Counted from the stretch's first letter, positions 16,521 to 25,654 are shown. The stretch is 52,466 nt of DNA from Ruminococcus flavefaciens (GCA_004554385.1 SFMO01000155.1:1-52466); one strand, 5' to 3'. The notes: generated by a model not told the origin, from the letters alone. A program made the numbers and translations.

Positions 16521-18911
16521 ATGGATAAATACTTAAAGACACTGGAACTGGATAAAATACTGGAAATGCTGGCAGAGCTGACCTCAAATGAGGAGACACG
16601 CCGCATGGCACTGGCTGTCCGTCCCGACAATGACCTGAAAAGGGTGCGCTATGAGTGTTTGAAAACCTCACAGGCTCTGTCTCTTTCGGTGCAGTTCGGA
16701 ACTCCGCCATTCAGCAATTTCAAGGATATAAGCTCTGTAGCGGCAAGAGCAAAGCAGGGAGCTGTTATTTCTCTCCGCGACCTTATGGACATTGCGGCTA
16801 TGCTCAGACAGATAAAAGCACTGGCTGACTGGTATGCACACTGTGAGAATATGGAGACAGAGCTGAGCTATCTTTTTTCGAGACTTCAGCCTAACGACTG
16901 GCTCCTTGAAAAGCTGGAGCGTTCCATAATCTCTGAAAACGAAATAGCCGACGCTGCAAGTCCCGAGCTGGCTGCTATACGCCGCAAAATTAACCGTGCA
17001 GGCATGCAGCTTCGTGAAACTCTGGACAAGATGATAAAAAACAAGTCCACTCAGCAGTACCTTCAGGAGTCAAATGTGACTATCCGTGACGGACGCTTCG
17101 TTCTTCCCGTGAAGTCGGAGTACCGCGGACAGGTGAGCGGTCTTATCCACGATACCTCTGCCACAGGACAGACCATTTTCATCGAGCCTATGGCAATCGT
17201 GGAAGCAAATAACGATATTCGTCTCCTTGAAGCTAAGGAGCAGGAGGAAATAGAGCGGATTATTCATCAGCTCTGCCGCGACTGCGGCGACTATGCGGAT
17301 ATACTTGCCGAGAACTACAAGGTCTGCACTGAGCTGAATCTCTATTTTGCCAAGTCCAATCTTGCGGCAAAGCTGAACTGCTCGCTGCCTGAGATAACCG
17401 ACGACGGCACTATGCATCTGAAAAAAGCCCGCCACCCTCTTATTGACAGGAATAAGGCTGTTCCCGTTGAGATAAGTCTGGGAGAGGACTATCAGGCGCT
17501 CATAATCACAGGACCAAATACAGGCGGTAAGACGGTCTCGCTGAAAACAGCAGGCCTTCTTGCGGCTATGACCATGTGCGGACTCCTTATACCTGTTGCT
17601 GATGGAAGCAGGATTTCCGTATACGACCATATACTGGCAGATATAGGTGACAGTCAGAGCATAGAGCAGAATCTTTCTACCTTCTCGTCCCATACCAATA
17701 AGGTCATTGAGATACTGAAAACCGCCGATGAGCAGTCACTTGTACTCCTTGACGAGCTGGGCTCGGGAACAGACCCCGTTGAGGGCGCTGCACTGGCAAT
17801 ATCCATTATCCGCCGACTTATGGAGAGCGGTGCAAAGATAATGGTAACGACTCACTATCAGGAGCTGAAGGTCTTCGCTATCGACAGCGACGGCGTGGAA
17901 AATGCTTCCTGTGAGTTCGACATAGAGACTTTGAGACCAACTTATAAGCTTATCGTGGGCTCACCCGGTAAGTCCAACGCTTTCGCAATTTCAGAGAGCC
18001 TCGGCATGCCTTCGGATATAATCGCCGACGCTAAATCAAGAGTCAGCGAAGCAAATACCCGTCTGGAGGAGGTCATAGGCAAGCTTGAAGCAAGCCGAAT
18101 AGAGCTTGAAAAGCAAAAGGCTGAAATATCACGCCTCAGAGCAGAGACAGCTCAGCATGAGGAGGCTATACGCAAAGAGCGTCAGGAGATAGAAGCCGCA
18201 AAGGCTGATGAGCTTGAAAAGGCGAGACTCCGCGCCATGACCATTATCGAGCAGACAAAGGCGGAGTCCAACGAGCTTCTTGACGAGCTGGATAAGCTTC
18301 GCAAGGAAAAGGATAAAAAAGATTTCAGCTCCAATGTTTCGGGGATGAAATCCAGAACGAAGCAGAGCTTCAACAAGATGTACGATACGGCAAATCCTGT
18401 GGAAAAGCGCGACCCCAACGAGGGCTATGTGCTGCCGAGAAAGCTTCACCGCGGCGATACCGTCTATGTTGTTGATTTACAGCGCAAAGGCATAATCTCG
18501 GGAGAGCCTGACGGCAGTGAATTTGTTTTCGTCCAGATGGGCGTTATGAAGACCAAGATGAATATATCCCGTCTGCGTCTTGAGGAGCCTGAGAAGGTCA
18601 CTGTGGGCAACAAGTCCATACGCCCTGCACGAAAGATGAACAAGATAGGCGTAAAGGCTGAGCGCAGAGGCAAGATGGAGCTTGATATACGCGGCTGCAC
18701 CTGCGATGACGGCATAGTTCAGCTGGACGCATTCATAGACCATGCGGTCATGTCCAACATCTCCACCGTGACCATAATCCACGGCAAGGGTACGGGACTT
18801 CTCAGACAGGCTGTCCACAACCGTCTGAAGCATCATCCCTCTGTAAAGTCATACAGACTTGGACTTTTCGGCGAGGGCGAGGACGGCGTTACAATAGCAG
18901 AGATAAAATAA
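16521..18911 (+). CDS. mutS2: Endonuclease MutS2
   Basis: 796 residues, normal for MutS2. The ATPase shows GPNTGGKTVSLKT (Walker A), LVLLDELGSGTDPVEGAAL (Walker B and signature) and MVTTHYQELK. A long charged coiled coil (about 510-620) and a KOW-like segment follow, then the C-terminal Smr nuclease domain with ELDIRGCTCDDG and VTIIHGKGTGLLR. In other Firmicutes MutS2 either limits recombination or splits collided ribosomes; the sequence does not decide between these. It follows the Mbeg1-like gene by 10 bases and shares a bidirectional terminator with the CDF gene that faces it. Confidence 0.96.
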   Translation: MDKYLKTLELDKILEMLAELTSNEETRRMALAVRPDNDLKRVRYECLKTSQALSLSVQFGTPPFSNFKDISSVAARAKQGAVISLRDLMDIAAMLRQIKALADWYAHCENMETELSYLFSRLQPNDWLLEKLERSIISENEIADAASPELAAIRRKINRAGMQLRETLDKMIKNKSTQQYLQESNVTIRDGRFVLPVKSEYRGQVSGLIHDTSATGQTIFIEPMAIVEANNDIRLLEAKEQEEIERIIHQLCRDCGDYADILAENYKVCTELNLYFAKSNLAAKLNCSLPEITDDGTMHLKKARHPLIDRNKAVPVEISLGEDYQALIITGPNTGGKTVSLKTAGLLAAMTMCGLLIPVADGSRISVYDHILADIGDSQSIEQNLSTFSSHTNKVIEILKTADEQSLVLLDELGSGTDPVEGAALAISIIRRLMESGAKIMVTTHYQELKVFAIDSDGVENASCEFDIETLRPTYKLIVGSPGKSNAFAISESLGMPSDIIADAKSRVSEANTRLEEVIGKLEASRIELEKQKAEISRLRAETAQHEEAIRKERQEIEAAKADELEKARLRAMTIIEQTKAESNELLDELDKLRKEKDKKDFSSNVSGMKSRTKQSFNKMYDTANPVEKRDPNEGYVLPRKLHRGDTVYVVDLQRKGIISGEPDGSEFVFVQMGVMKTKMNISRLRLEEPEKVTVGNKSIRPARKMNKIGVKAERRGKMELDIRGCTCDDGIVQLDAFIDHAVMSNISTVTIIHGKGTGLLRQAVHNRLKHHPSVKSYRLGLFGEGEDGVTIAEIK

Positions 18912-18913
18912 AG

Positions 18914-18941
18914 AAAAGTCCGACTTGTGTCGGACTTTTTT
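18914..18941. terminator. Bidirectional terminator between mutS2 and the CDF gene
   Basis: AAGTCCGAC and GTCGGACTT with a 4-base loop; T-runs flank both sides. Confidence 0.9.
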
Positions 18942-18951
18942 ATGCGTATTA

Positions 18952-20058
18952 TCAATCGCTGACATCGGTATCAAGGGTGATGCTGACGTTATAATCGGGA
19001 TATGCCTGCTGAGTTTCGGTGAGGATATGCTTATACAGCTCCTCACTATCGGGAGCAGCGAAATCAATGATTATGTCGAAGTGTATGGTCATGCTCTTTT
19101 CATCAAGGTAGAAGCCGTGTATCTGCAATACATACTCATGGGACATGACGTTTCTGCGTACATCGCTGTATATCTGAGCAGCATTGTCGTTCTGGGTGTT
19201 TACAGCATAGACGCTGATACCTGTGAGTATGGTCTTGTGCTCTGCAAGCACTTTTTCAGTTATCCTGTGCTCCAGCTTGTCAAGCTCTGCAACGGGCATA
19301 GTATCGGGAACTTCGATGTGTACCGAGCCGATGAGCAGGTCTGGACCGTAGCTGTGGAGTATGAGGTCATATGCGCCCTGTACTTCGGGGAATGAGGTGA
19401 CGGTATCCTTGATCTCCTTTGACAGCTCGCTGCTGATGCGCTTTCCGATGATATTTGAAAGGCTCTCTCCGAGTATCTCAAGACCTGATTTGATAATGAC
19501 AAGTGAGATGAATGCACCGAGCCATGCTTCTGTGCGAATTCCTGATATAAGGTAGATTATTGCTGCAAGCAGAGTGGCTGCCGAGATGACTGAGTCCAGC
19601 AGAGCGTCCTTGCCTGAGGCGATGAGGGAATCAGAGCTTACGCTTTCGCCCTTTTTGCGGACGTATAGTCCGAGAAGTATCTTTACGACAACTGCCGAGG
19701 CTACGATGATTATGGCGGCTGCGGAATAGTCGGGGACAGACGGGTGTATTATCTTCTTGACCGACTCCACAAGGGAGGTAACACCTGCATAAAGAACGAT
19801 GACCGCAATAAGCGTTGTACTGAGGTTTTCCACTCTGCCATAGCCGAAGGGGTGATTTTTGTCGGGGCGTTTGTGGGCAAGCTTTGTGCCGATAATGGTT
19901 ATTACCGATGACATGACGTCGCTGAGATTATTTACTGCATCAAGTATGATAGCGATGGAGGAACTGAGGATTCCCACCCCGGCCTTGAAGGCAGCAAGGA
20001 AAACATTGGCAAGTATGCCGATGATACTGGTTCTGACAATGACCTTATCTCTGTTCAT
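18952..20058 (-). CDS. Cation diffusion facilitator transporter, probably Mn-type
   Basis: 368 residues with six predicted membrane helices in the first 215 and a soluble cytoplasmic domain after (about 215-368). CDF hallmarks are DAVNNLSDVMSSV in helix 2 and HPFGYGRVENL in the next loop. The metal site reads N-x3-D in helix 2 (NNLSD) and D-x3-D in helix 5 (DALLD), not the H-x3-D of zinc exporters; this N/D-D/D pattern is the one linked to manganese CDF proteins. It would export metal against the proton gradient. The C-terminal extension is longer than the usual 80-90 residues, suggesting a second regulatory lobe. It ends toward mutS2. Confidence 0.88.
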   Translation of the reverse strand: MNRDKVIVRTSIIGILANVFLAAFKAGVGILSSSIAIILDAVNNLSDVMSSVITIIGTKLAHKRPDKNHPFGYGRVENLSTTLIAVIVLYAGVTSLVESVKKIIHPSVPDYSAAAIIIVASAVVVKILLGLYVRKKGESVSSDSLIASGKDALLDSVISAATLLAAIIYLISGIRTEAWLGAFISLVIIKSGLEILGESLSNIIGKRISSELSKEIKDTVTSFPEVQGAYDLILHSYGPDLLIGSVHIEVPDTMPVAELDKLEHRITEKVLAEHKTILTGISVYAVNTQNDNAAQIYSDVRRNVMSHEYVLQIHGFYLDEKSMTIHFDIIIDFAAPDSEELYKHILTETQQAYPDYNVSITLDTDVSD

Positions 20059-20142
20059 TTTATCACCTTATTTGAAATAATAATAGTTGGGGATTTCCTG
20101 CGTGGAAATGTGTGTGCCGATAAAGCAATGGAGCAGCGCTTC

Positions 20143-20502
20143 TCAATAATCTCCGCCCCTGACGTCTATCTCGTCCTCTATTCTTGAAACGTCACCTGTA
20201 AGACCGCACCATGCGCAGGATATGCGTTCCTCGCTGTTCCAGCAGCTGAGCTTTCCGCAGCGGCTGCACTGTACATAGCATACGGACTTGCAGTAGGGGC
20301 AGCCGTTGTACTCGTCAGCAGGGTAGAGATTGCCTCTTATCTTGGTTTTGTCAAATCCTTCGTGAGAGGCTTTTCTTTCTTCTATGGGAAATGCCCATGT
20401 CCTGAACCAGTCTCCCTGCCATTCTTCGACTCTTACGCCGTAAATGCGCTTTGTCTCGGGACACTTCATGAGGATAACTTCAGCTTTTGTATCAGTTTTC
20501 AT
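20143..20502 (-). CDS. Small zinc-ribbon protein, unknown role
   Basis: 119 residues. The C-terminal half has three Cys pairs: CPYCKSVCYVQC, CGKLSCW and CAWCG, which should form a treble zinc-ribbon. The N-terminal half (RVEEWQGDWFRTWAFPI) contains two Trp-rich strands. I do not recognise a named family; a TerY-C-like metal-binding domain is one possibility. Its start overlaps the end of the large AraC-type regulator by 11 bases in the same direction, so the two are translationally coupled and may work together. Confidence 0.7.
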   Translation of the reverse strand: MKTDTKAEVILMKCPETKRIYGVRVEEWQGDWFRTWAFPIEERKASHEGFDKTKIRGNLYPADEYNGCPYCKSVCYVQCSRCGKLSCWNSEERISCAWCGLTGDVSRIEDEIDVRGGDY

Positions 20503-22729
20503 GTTCAGCAGCCTTTCTTCTCTGTTCGTCTCTGTACTCTGACGGCGAGCAGTCCTCGCACATCCTGAACTGTCTGACGAAGTAATTATATGATGAATAG
20601 CCGCACTCGCGGGATATTTCCGTAACGGTCATGTCCGTCTGTGCGAGCAGTGTTTTGGCGTTGTCTATGCGGAATTGTATCATTTCCTCGATAATGCTCC
20701 TGCCGAAGTAGGATTTGTATATTTTTTGCAGATAGCTCTTGCTGAGGTAGAGACTTTCTGCTATCTCGCTTATCTTCCACGGAAGCTCGGGATTTTTCAT
20801 TATCCTGTTGCGGAGCAGGCAGAGCTTCTCGAACTGAGGATTTGACGTAGGCTCGGATACTGTATAGGTGTGTATACGGTTCATAGTTGCCTTGTACATG
20901 GCCTCCGACAGATCAGAGGAGCTGCTGAGCTCAAGGCTGCATGTTCCCACGGTGAAGTCGATATTACAGTTTTCCTCGCCGTTGAACTGAGTTTCCTTTA
21001 TCTTTCCGCAGAGCTGCTCGTATATAGTCTCAGCCCTTCCGTTTTCGGGACTTACCACACACAGCGTCTCGGAAGCCCATGCACCGTATATCTCACGTCC
21101 GTGTATACACGAGCGCAGCTTCTTTGCGAATGCTGCCATAATGCGGTTTGACTTTTCCTCGCCGCCTTGGTAATAGGCTTTTTTCAGGCCGCTCAGTTCG
21201 AAGGTTATACATTCGATAGAGCGGTTGCCCGAAGCTGCCGAGAACTTAGTGGAGAATTCCTGTTCTATGCCGCTTCTGTTGAGGAGCCCTGTGATATGGT
21301 CGTAGAGCAGAGCCTTGCTGGTGTTGAGGATAGTGCGGTTCATAATGGCTTTTATGCGCACCTGTTCAAGAGCGACGTTAACGTAATTTATCCACTTCAT
21401 GTATAGCGAACTGAAGGAGCGCGGCTCTTTTCCGAAGGAAACAGCGCAGTATCCGAAGAAATTGTTGTTGTAGTGCAGGGGAGAGATGAAGAAGGCGGAG
21501 GGATAGCTGCGTTCCTCACTGAAATCCGGGAGTATATCTGACGAGCTGAAAAAACCGTGGGATTCCGCCTCGCGCCATATAGCTGATTTTGCAAGGATGA
21601 CCTTCATTTTGTCTCCTGTGTGGAAGCTGAGCTCTTCAGCATTTTTGTCCACGGTGGCGTCCACATAGCTCTTTGTGAGACATATCCTCACCCTTCTCAT
21701 TTTATGCAGGAAGTAGGTGTAATTATCCAGCCTGTCGGCAAAAGTGTGGATATTATCCGCATTTGTTATATCGAAGAGCATATCGCCGTAAAGGAGTTGT
21801 GACTCGAAACGGCTGTTTATGCTGATATTTCGGAGTATACTGTGGCGAAGACCGGGATTTTCAGCGCAGCCGCAGCTTTCTCCAAGGCGGAGCTCGCCGT
21901 TTTCATTCGGGACCTTGTTGCATATTTTGCCTGTGATTATGCGGTAGAGCCTTCTCACGGACTCCGCTCCCAGCTGGAAATTAGGTCGGCTGTAGCTTGT
22001 TATGGAGGGAGATGACTGATAGCCCTCAAGGGAGGCATCATAGCCTGTGACAGCGATGTCTCCTGGGACCTTTATTCCTGAATCCATGAATATTTTTGTA
22101 AGGCTTATAGCCATTACATCGTTTCCGCAGACGATAGCCTCGGGACGTTCAAGCTCACCGCTGAGTATGCGCTTTGCAAGCCTTTTGGGAGCTTCTGTCC
22201 AGAAATCACCGTATTCGGTCCAGTCCTTACCTATATTAATATTGTGCTTTTTCATGGAGCTTTTGTAGCCTGCAAGGCGCTCCTCCCCACTGAAGGTATT
22301 CCGCGGACCTGTGAGACAGTATATTTTTTTATATCCGTGGACATTGATAAGGTGGTCGGTAATGGTCTCGAATGCTTCGCGGTCATCCACTGATGTGGTC
22401 TCGAAGCTCTTGTGGTCGTTGTAATCGAGCAGCATGACGGGTTTTTCCGAGCGCTTGCAGAGATTGTCGATATGTCGGCAGATATCCTCGTCGTGGAAGG
22501 TGTTTCTGTCGTAGATAATGCCGTCAATGCTGTCGGAGAGAATGAGGTCAAGGATAGAGCGCTCAGCGTCCTTGTGGACTGAGCGGACGGAAAAGTCGTG
22601 GAGTGGGGAAATTACGGCGACATCGCAGTTGCTTTTGAATGCCTGCGTTACGATACCGCGGAGTATCTCGCTCTGGAAGTCGATGTGGCAGTCTGCAATC
22701 ACAGCGCCGATGAGGATCCTTCGGCTCAT
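20492..22729 (-). CDS. AraC-family regulator with LacI-type sensor and degenerate GGDEF domain
   Basis: 745 residues with an unusual chain of domains. Residues 1 to about 285 resemble the LacI/PBP1 sugar-sensor fold (ILIGAVIADCHIDFQSEILRGI, later EAIVCGNDVMAISLTKIF and VPGDIAVTGYD) without a LacI HTH. About 285-460 is a linker or GAF-like region. About 468-615 starts LYDHITGLLNRSGIEQEF, the classic opening of a GGDEF domain, but the signature itself reads ASETLCVV, so cyclase activity is unlikely. The last 105 residues are an AraC double HTH (ISEIAESLYLSKSYLQKIYKSYF and VTEISRECGYSSYNYFVRQF). It probably senses a sugar directly. RBS AAGGAGAG precedes the ATG; upstream lies the R1 repeat. Confidence 0.88.
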   Translation of the reverse strand: MSRRILIGAVIADCHIDFQSEILRGIVTQAFKSNCDVAVISPLHDFSVRSVHKDAERSILDLILSDSIDGIIYDRNTFHDEDICRHIDNLCKRSEKPVMLLDYNDHKSFETTSVDDREAFETITDHLINVHGYKKIYCLTGPRNTFSGEERLAGYKSSMKKHNINIGKDWTEYGDFWTEAPKRLAKRILSGELERPEAIVCGNDVMAISLTKIFMDSGIKVPGDIAVTGYDASLEGYQSSPSITSYSRPNFQLGAESVRRLYRIITGKICNKVPNENGELRLGESCGCAENPGLRHSILRNISINSRFESQLLYGDMLFDITNADNIHTFADRLDNYTYFLHKMRRVRICLTKSYVDATVDKNAEELSFHTGDKMKVILAKSAIWREAESHGFFSSSDILPDFSEERSYPSAFFISPLHYNNNFFGYCAVSFGKEPRSFSSLYMKWINYVNVALEQVRIKAIMNRTILNTSKALLYDHITGLLNRSGIEQEFSTKFSAASGNRSIECITFELSGLKKAYYQGGEEKSNRIMAAFAKKLRSCIHGREIYGAWASETLCVVSPENGRAETIYEQLCGKIKETQFNGEENCNIDFTVGTCSLELSSSSDLSEAMYKATMNRIHTYTVSEPTSNPQFEKLCLLRNRIMKNPELPWKISEIAESLYLSKSYLQKIYKSYFGRSIIEEMIQFRIDNAKTLLAQTDMTVTEISRECGYSSYNYFVRQFRMCEDCSPSEYRDEQRRKAAEHEN

Positions 22730-22754
22730 GTTATCTCTCCTTTCGTAAATCTAA

Positions 22755-22845
22755 ATTTCGAGCTGAGCCAGCTCGACCGCTTGCCACGTTGTCGCTCGTA
22801 AACTCGCTTAATAATATAAGAAATGATATTTGTACATCGCTTACA
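22755..22845 (-). repeat. Interspersed repeat R1, copy 2
   Basis: Inverted copy of the element at 9104-9200. The terminal hairpin here is GAGCTGGCTCAGCTC. It joins directly to the hairpin-mosaic repeat at 22861. Confidence 0.8.
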
Positions 22846-22860
22846 GCGCGATAAGTACGC

Positions 22861-23150
22861 CGAGCTCATGAACGGGATTCCAAAGGGACTGTGTTCCTTT
22901 GGTCAGGTCAAGGGCTGACAGCCCTTGTGGGGTGTGGGGCAAAGCCCCGCAGTTACAAAGCTCCCCGCAAGGGTGAATTCCGAAAACAATCCAGTGAATT
23001 GTTTTCGGAAGAGGGTGACTCCCCACGGGGTGGGGAGATGTCGTAACGCGACAGAGGGGACGGACCCGATTAGGGGGGCCCTGCAAGAGAGGGCGTCCTT
23101 TAACGGGCGATGCGGTCAGCCCCCCTACAAATATATATTTAGATTTATAT
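22861..23150 (+). repeat. Interspersed hairpin-mosaic repeat, copy B
   Basis: Shares its start (CATGAACGGGATTCC, AAAGGGACTGTGTTCC) and its end (CGATGCGGTCA to AATATATATTTAGA) with copy A. The middle modules differ: AAGGGCTGACAGCCCTT, GGGGCAAAGCCCC, and the CAAT/ATTG version of the stem that is CAGTCC/GGACTG in copies A and C. Confidence 0.85.
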
Positions 23151-23247
23151 GTACTATTGTATCATAGTTTGACACTGATTGCAAGATGATTTTATATATT
23201 TGTCATGATAATTACAAATAATCTTCTTAAAAAGATAGTTTTATTCA

Positions 23248-23275
23248 TTGTATTCGCTCTCAGATAATGTATAAT
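23248..23275 (+). promoter_or_regulatory. Promoter of the ABC-F leader transcript
   Basis: TTGTAT, 16 bases, TATAAT, about 440 bases before the ABC-F start codon. Confidence 0.6.
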
Positions 23276-23304
23276 ATATGAGAAGGCGTAAACAAAACCT
23301 GATT

Positions 23305-23394
23305 ATGCCTTTCAGGGGTTTATATTCCGCTTCGGAGAATAGGCACTCCGCACGGATCTTTCAGCTTTTGAAGCTGATTACAGGACAAGCTTAA
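23305..23394 (+). CDS. Possible 29-residue leader peptide of the ABC-F gene
   Basis: ATG to TAA, reading MPFRGLYSASENRHS and ending LLKLITGQA. It lies wholly inside the leader and spans two of its hairpins, so ribosome stalling on it could change leader folding. No good Shine-Dalgarno is present (AAGG is about 20 bases upstream), which lowers confidence. Confidence 0.25.
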   Translation: MPFRGLYSASENRHSARIFQLLKLITGQA

Positions 23395-23427
23395 TACCCT
23401 CAATCCTTATATCTTTTTTTAATCCTC

Positions 23428-23480
23428 AGAAAAGGTCTCCAAAGGGGTGTTCCCTTTTGCGGAGATCTTTTCTATTTTAC
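23428..23480 (+). terminator. Attenuator hairpin in the ABC-F leader
   Basis: AGAAAAGGTCTCC pairs with GGAGATCTTTTCT (one G-T), with an inner AAAGGG/CCCTTT stem, then ATTTTAC. The T-run is short, consistent with a regulated rather than absolute terminator. Confidence 0.6.
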
Positions 23481-23714
23481 TGTGATACACCGAAAAACAG
23501 GCAATTTTAATGAATTTTGCATAAAACTCGGAAAAATAGCCCTGCCAATTATATTTACCGTGACCATTGACATTTGGCTTTAAAAATGGTATTATGTTGG
23601 TGTATGTATGCTGGCCTTTTGTGGAAAAACATAAAACAGCTGCATTTATAATTGCACTATGCACAATAATGAAAGCGTTTGCTTGTGCATATCGCTTATA
23701 AAAGGAAAATCACA

Positions 23715-25640
23715 ATGCTTGCAAGCTTAACGAATGTAAACAAGTTCTATAACGGAAATCAGGTGCTGAAAAATGTCTCCCTTTCTATTGATGAAAGCGA
23801 CAGGATCGGTCTTGTGGGTAATAACGGCTGCGGCAAGTCCACGCTTCTGAAAATACTCACAGGCTCCGTTGAGCCTGACCGCTTCACCGAGAAGGACGGC
23901 ATCATATCTATAGCTGCCAAGACTACGGTGGGCTACCTCGAACAGATGGGCGGTCTCAATACCGAGAATACCGTCATTGAGGAAATGAGAAGCGTTTTCG
24001 CTCCTATCCACCGCGCTATCGACAGACTTCGCGAGATCGAGATAGAGATAGAAATGGGGGACGACTCCGCTGCGGACGAGTATCAGCAGCTCTCCTCATG
24101 GGTAGAGGCAAACGACGGCTACAATACCGATGTCAGGATACGCATGGTGCTCAACGGCATGGGCTTCTCGGGTGAGGAGCTGGAGCGTACCGTTTCAGGC
24201 TTCAGCGGCGGCGAAAAGACACGTCTCTGTATTGCAAGACTGCTTCTCGAAGAGCCGAATCTGCTCATTCTTGATGAGCCTACAAACCATCTTGATTTCA
24301 AGACCATCATGTGGCTTGAGGACTACCTCCGCTCCTACAAGGGGGCTGTGCTCATAGTTTCCCATGACCGTTTCTTCCTCGACAGGCTCTGCACCTCTAT
24401 CTGCGAGATCGAGAGGGGAGTCCTCACACGCTACAGGGGTAATTATACTGCCTTTGTGCATCAGCGTGAGGAAAACGATGCCCGCCGCGAGAAGGAATAT
24501 GAGCTTCAGCAGAAGCAGATCGCTAAGCTTGAAGACTACGTTGCAAAGAACCTTGTCCGCGCTTCGACTACAAAAATGGCTCAGAGCCGCAGAAAACAGC
24601 TGGAAAAGACGGAGCTCATCGAGCGTCCCGTCCACGATTCAAAAACTGCGAAGATACGCTTCACATACGCTGTCGAGCCGCCTCTGGACGTTCTGAAGGT
24701 CAAGGGCATTGATATATCCGTCGGCGAGGGAGCTTCACGTAAGACCCTTGTGGATACTCTGGATTTTGAGGTCCGCAGAGGTGAAAAGGTGGGCATCATC
24801 GGCGACAACGGCATTGGCAAGTCAACTCTGCTCCGCATTATTCAGGAGCAGCTTCCCCATAAGGGCGTAGTCCGCTGGAACAGCAATATCAAAATATCCT
24901 ACTTCGAGCAGGAAAGTACAAACCTCAACAAAGAGCTCACTGTAATGGAAGAGCTCCATGACCGCTATCCGCTCATGTCGGACCTTGAGGTTCGCAGCCT
25001 TCTTGCACAGGTCCGCCTTGTGGGCGAGAATGTGTTCAAGAAGACAGGCGTCATCAGCGGCGGCGAGCGCGCAAAGCTTTGCTTCGCGATTATGATGCAG
25101 GAGCACGGCAATGTTCTTATTCTTGACGAGCCTACCAACCACCTCGACCTCAGCTCAAAAGAGGCTATAGAGGAGGCGCTGGCTGAATATACAGGCACGG
25201 TCATATTTGTCAGCCATGACCGTTACCTTCTCAGCAAGATCGCTGACAGACTTATCGAGCTGACCGACGGAAGCTGCAGACTTCATAACTACGGCTTCAA
25301 TAAGTACCTCGATGTGCTCCGTGAGGAGCAGTCGGCGGAGAGAAAAGCTCTCGAAGCCGAGAAACAGCAGAAGGCTGCGGAAGCAGCTAAGGAAAAATCT
25401 GCCAAAAACTATCGCAGCAAGCAGCAGAGAAGTGCTGATGCTGCGAGAAAAAACGAAATGAGACGCCTTGAAAAGGAAATCGACGACCTACAGGCACAGA
25501 TAGACTCACTTACCGAGGAGATCGGCAGAGAAGAGGTCTACAGCGATTATGAGCTTATGAATCGTAAGTGTGCCGAGATCGAAGAGCTTAAACAGAGGAT
25601 CGATGCGGATTTTGAGCTTCTGATTGAGCTTGACCAGTGA
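23715..25640 (+). CDS. ABC-F family ribosome-associated ATPase
   Basis: 641 residues with two ABC domains and no membrane segments. Walker A: GNNGCGKST and GDNGIGKST. Signatures: FSGGEKTRL and ISGGERAKL. Walker B: LLILDEPTNHLD and VLILDEPTNHLD. The inter-domain linker (about 235-310) is charged and helical, and a C-terminal coiled coil covers about 540-641. ABC-F proteins bind the ribosomal E site and either rescue stalled ribosomes or displace antibiotics. The start at MLASLTNVNKFY has AAGGAAA before it. The long leader with attenuator hints at drug-inducible expression. The next gene follows 14 bases later, with its ribosome-binding site touching this stop codon. Confidence 0.92.
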   Translation: MLASLTNVNKFYNGNQVLKNVSLSIDESDRIGLVGNNGCGKSTLLKILTGSVEPDRFTEKDGIISIAAKTTVGYLEQMGGLNTENTVIEEMRSVFAPIHRAIDRLREIEIEIEMGDDSAADEYQQLSSWVEANDGYNTDVRIRMVLNGMGFSGEELERTVSGFSGGEKTRLCIARLLLEEPNLLILDEPTNHLDFKTIMWLEDYLRSYKGAVLIVSHDRFFLDRLCTSICEIERGVLTRYRGNYTAFVHQREENDARREKEYELQQKQIAKLEDYVAKNLVRASTTKMAQSRRKQLEKTELIERPVHDSKTAKIRFTYAVEPPLDVLKVKGIDISVGEGASRKTLVDTLDFEVRRGEKVGIIGDNGIGKSTLLRIIQEQLPHKGVVRWNSNIKISYFEQESTNLNKELTVMEELHDRYPLMSDLEVRSLLAQVRLVGENVFKKTGVISGGERAKLCFAIMMQEHGNVLILDEPTNHLDLSSKEAIEEALAEYTGTVIFVSHDRYLLSKIADRLIELTDGSCRLHNYGFNKYLDVLREEQSAERKALEAEKQQKAAEAAKEKSAKNYRSKQQRSADAARKNEMRRLEKEIDDLQAQIDSLTEEIGREEVYSDYELMNRKCAEIEELKQRIDADFELLIELDQ

Positions 25641-25654
25641 AAAGGAGTATTATT

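Larger units (their letters stand above)
23282..23714 (+). promoter_or_regulatory. Long structured leader with premature terminator upstream of the ABC-F gene
   Basis: From the predicted start site the leader holds GGCGTAA/TTATGCC, TATTC/GAATA and TCAGCTT/AAGCTGA hairpins, a T7 run at about 23414-23420, then a strong terminator-like hairpin at 23428-23473. No coding gene other than a possible short upstream ORF (23305-23394). This architecture is typical of drug-responsive attenuation in front of antibiotic-resistance ABC-F genes; the response itself is inferred. Confidence 0.5.

Noticed and set aside
18480..18836. Antisense ORFs within mutS2 and other long shadow ORFs across real genes
   Set aside because: Each overlaps a well-supported gene and shows no family motif or ribosome-binding site.
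23282..23480. 6S RNA, SRP RNA or T-box as identity for the ABC-F leader
   Set aside because: No long rod with central bubble, no SRP GGAA-loop helix 8 sequence and no AGGGTGG T-box sequence found.
23419..23664. 81-codon minus-strand ORF in the ABC-F leader
   Set aside because: No ribosome-binding site, and it covers the attenuator hairpin; composition is unlike genes here.
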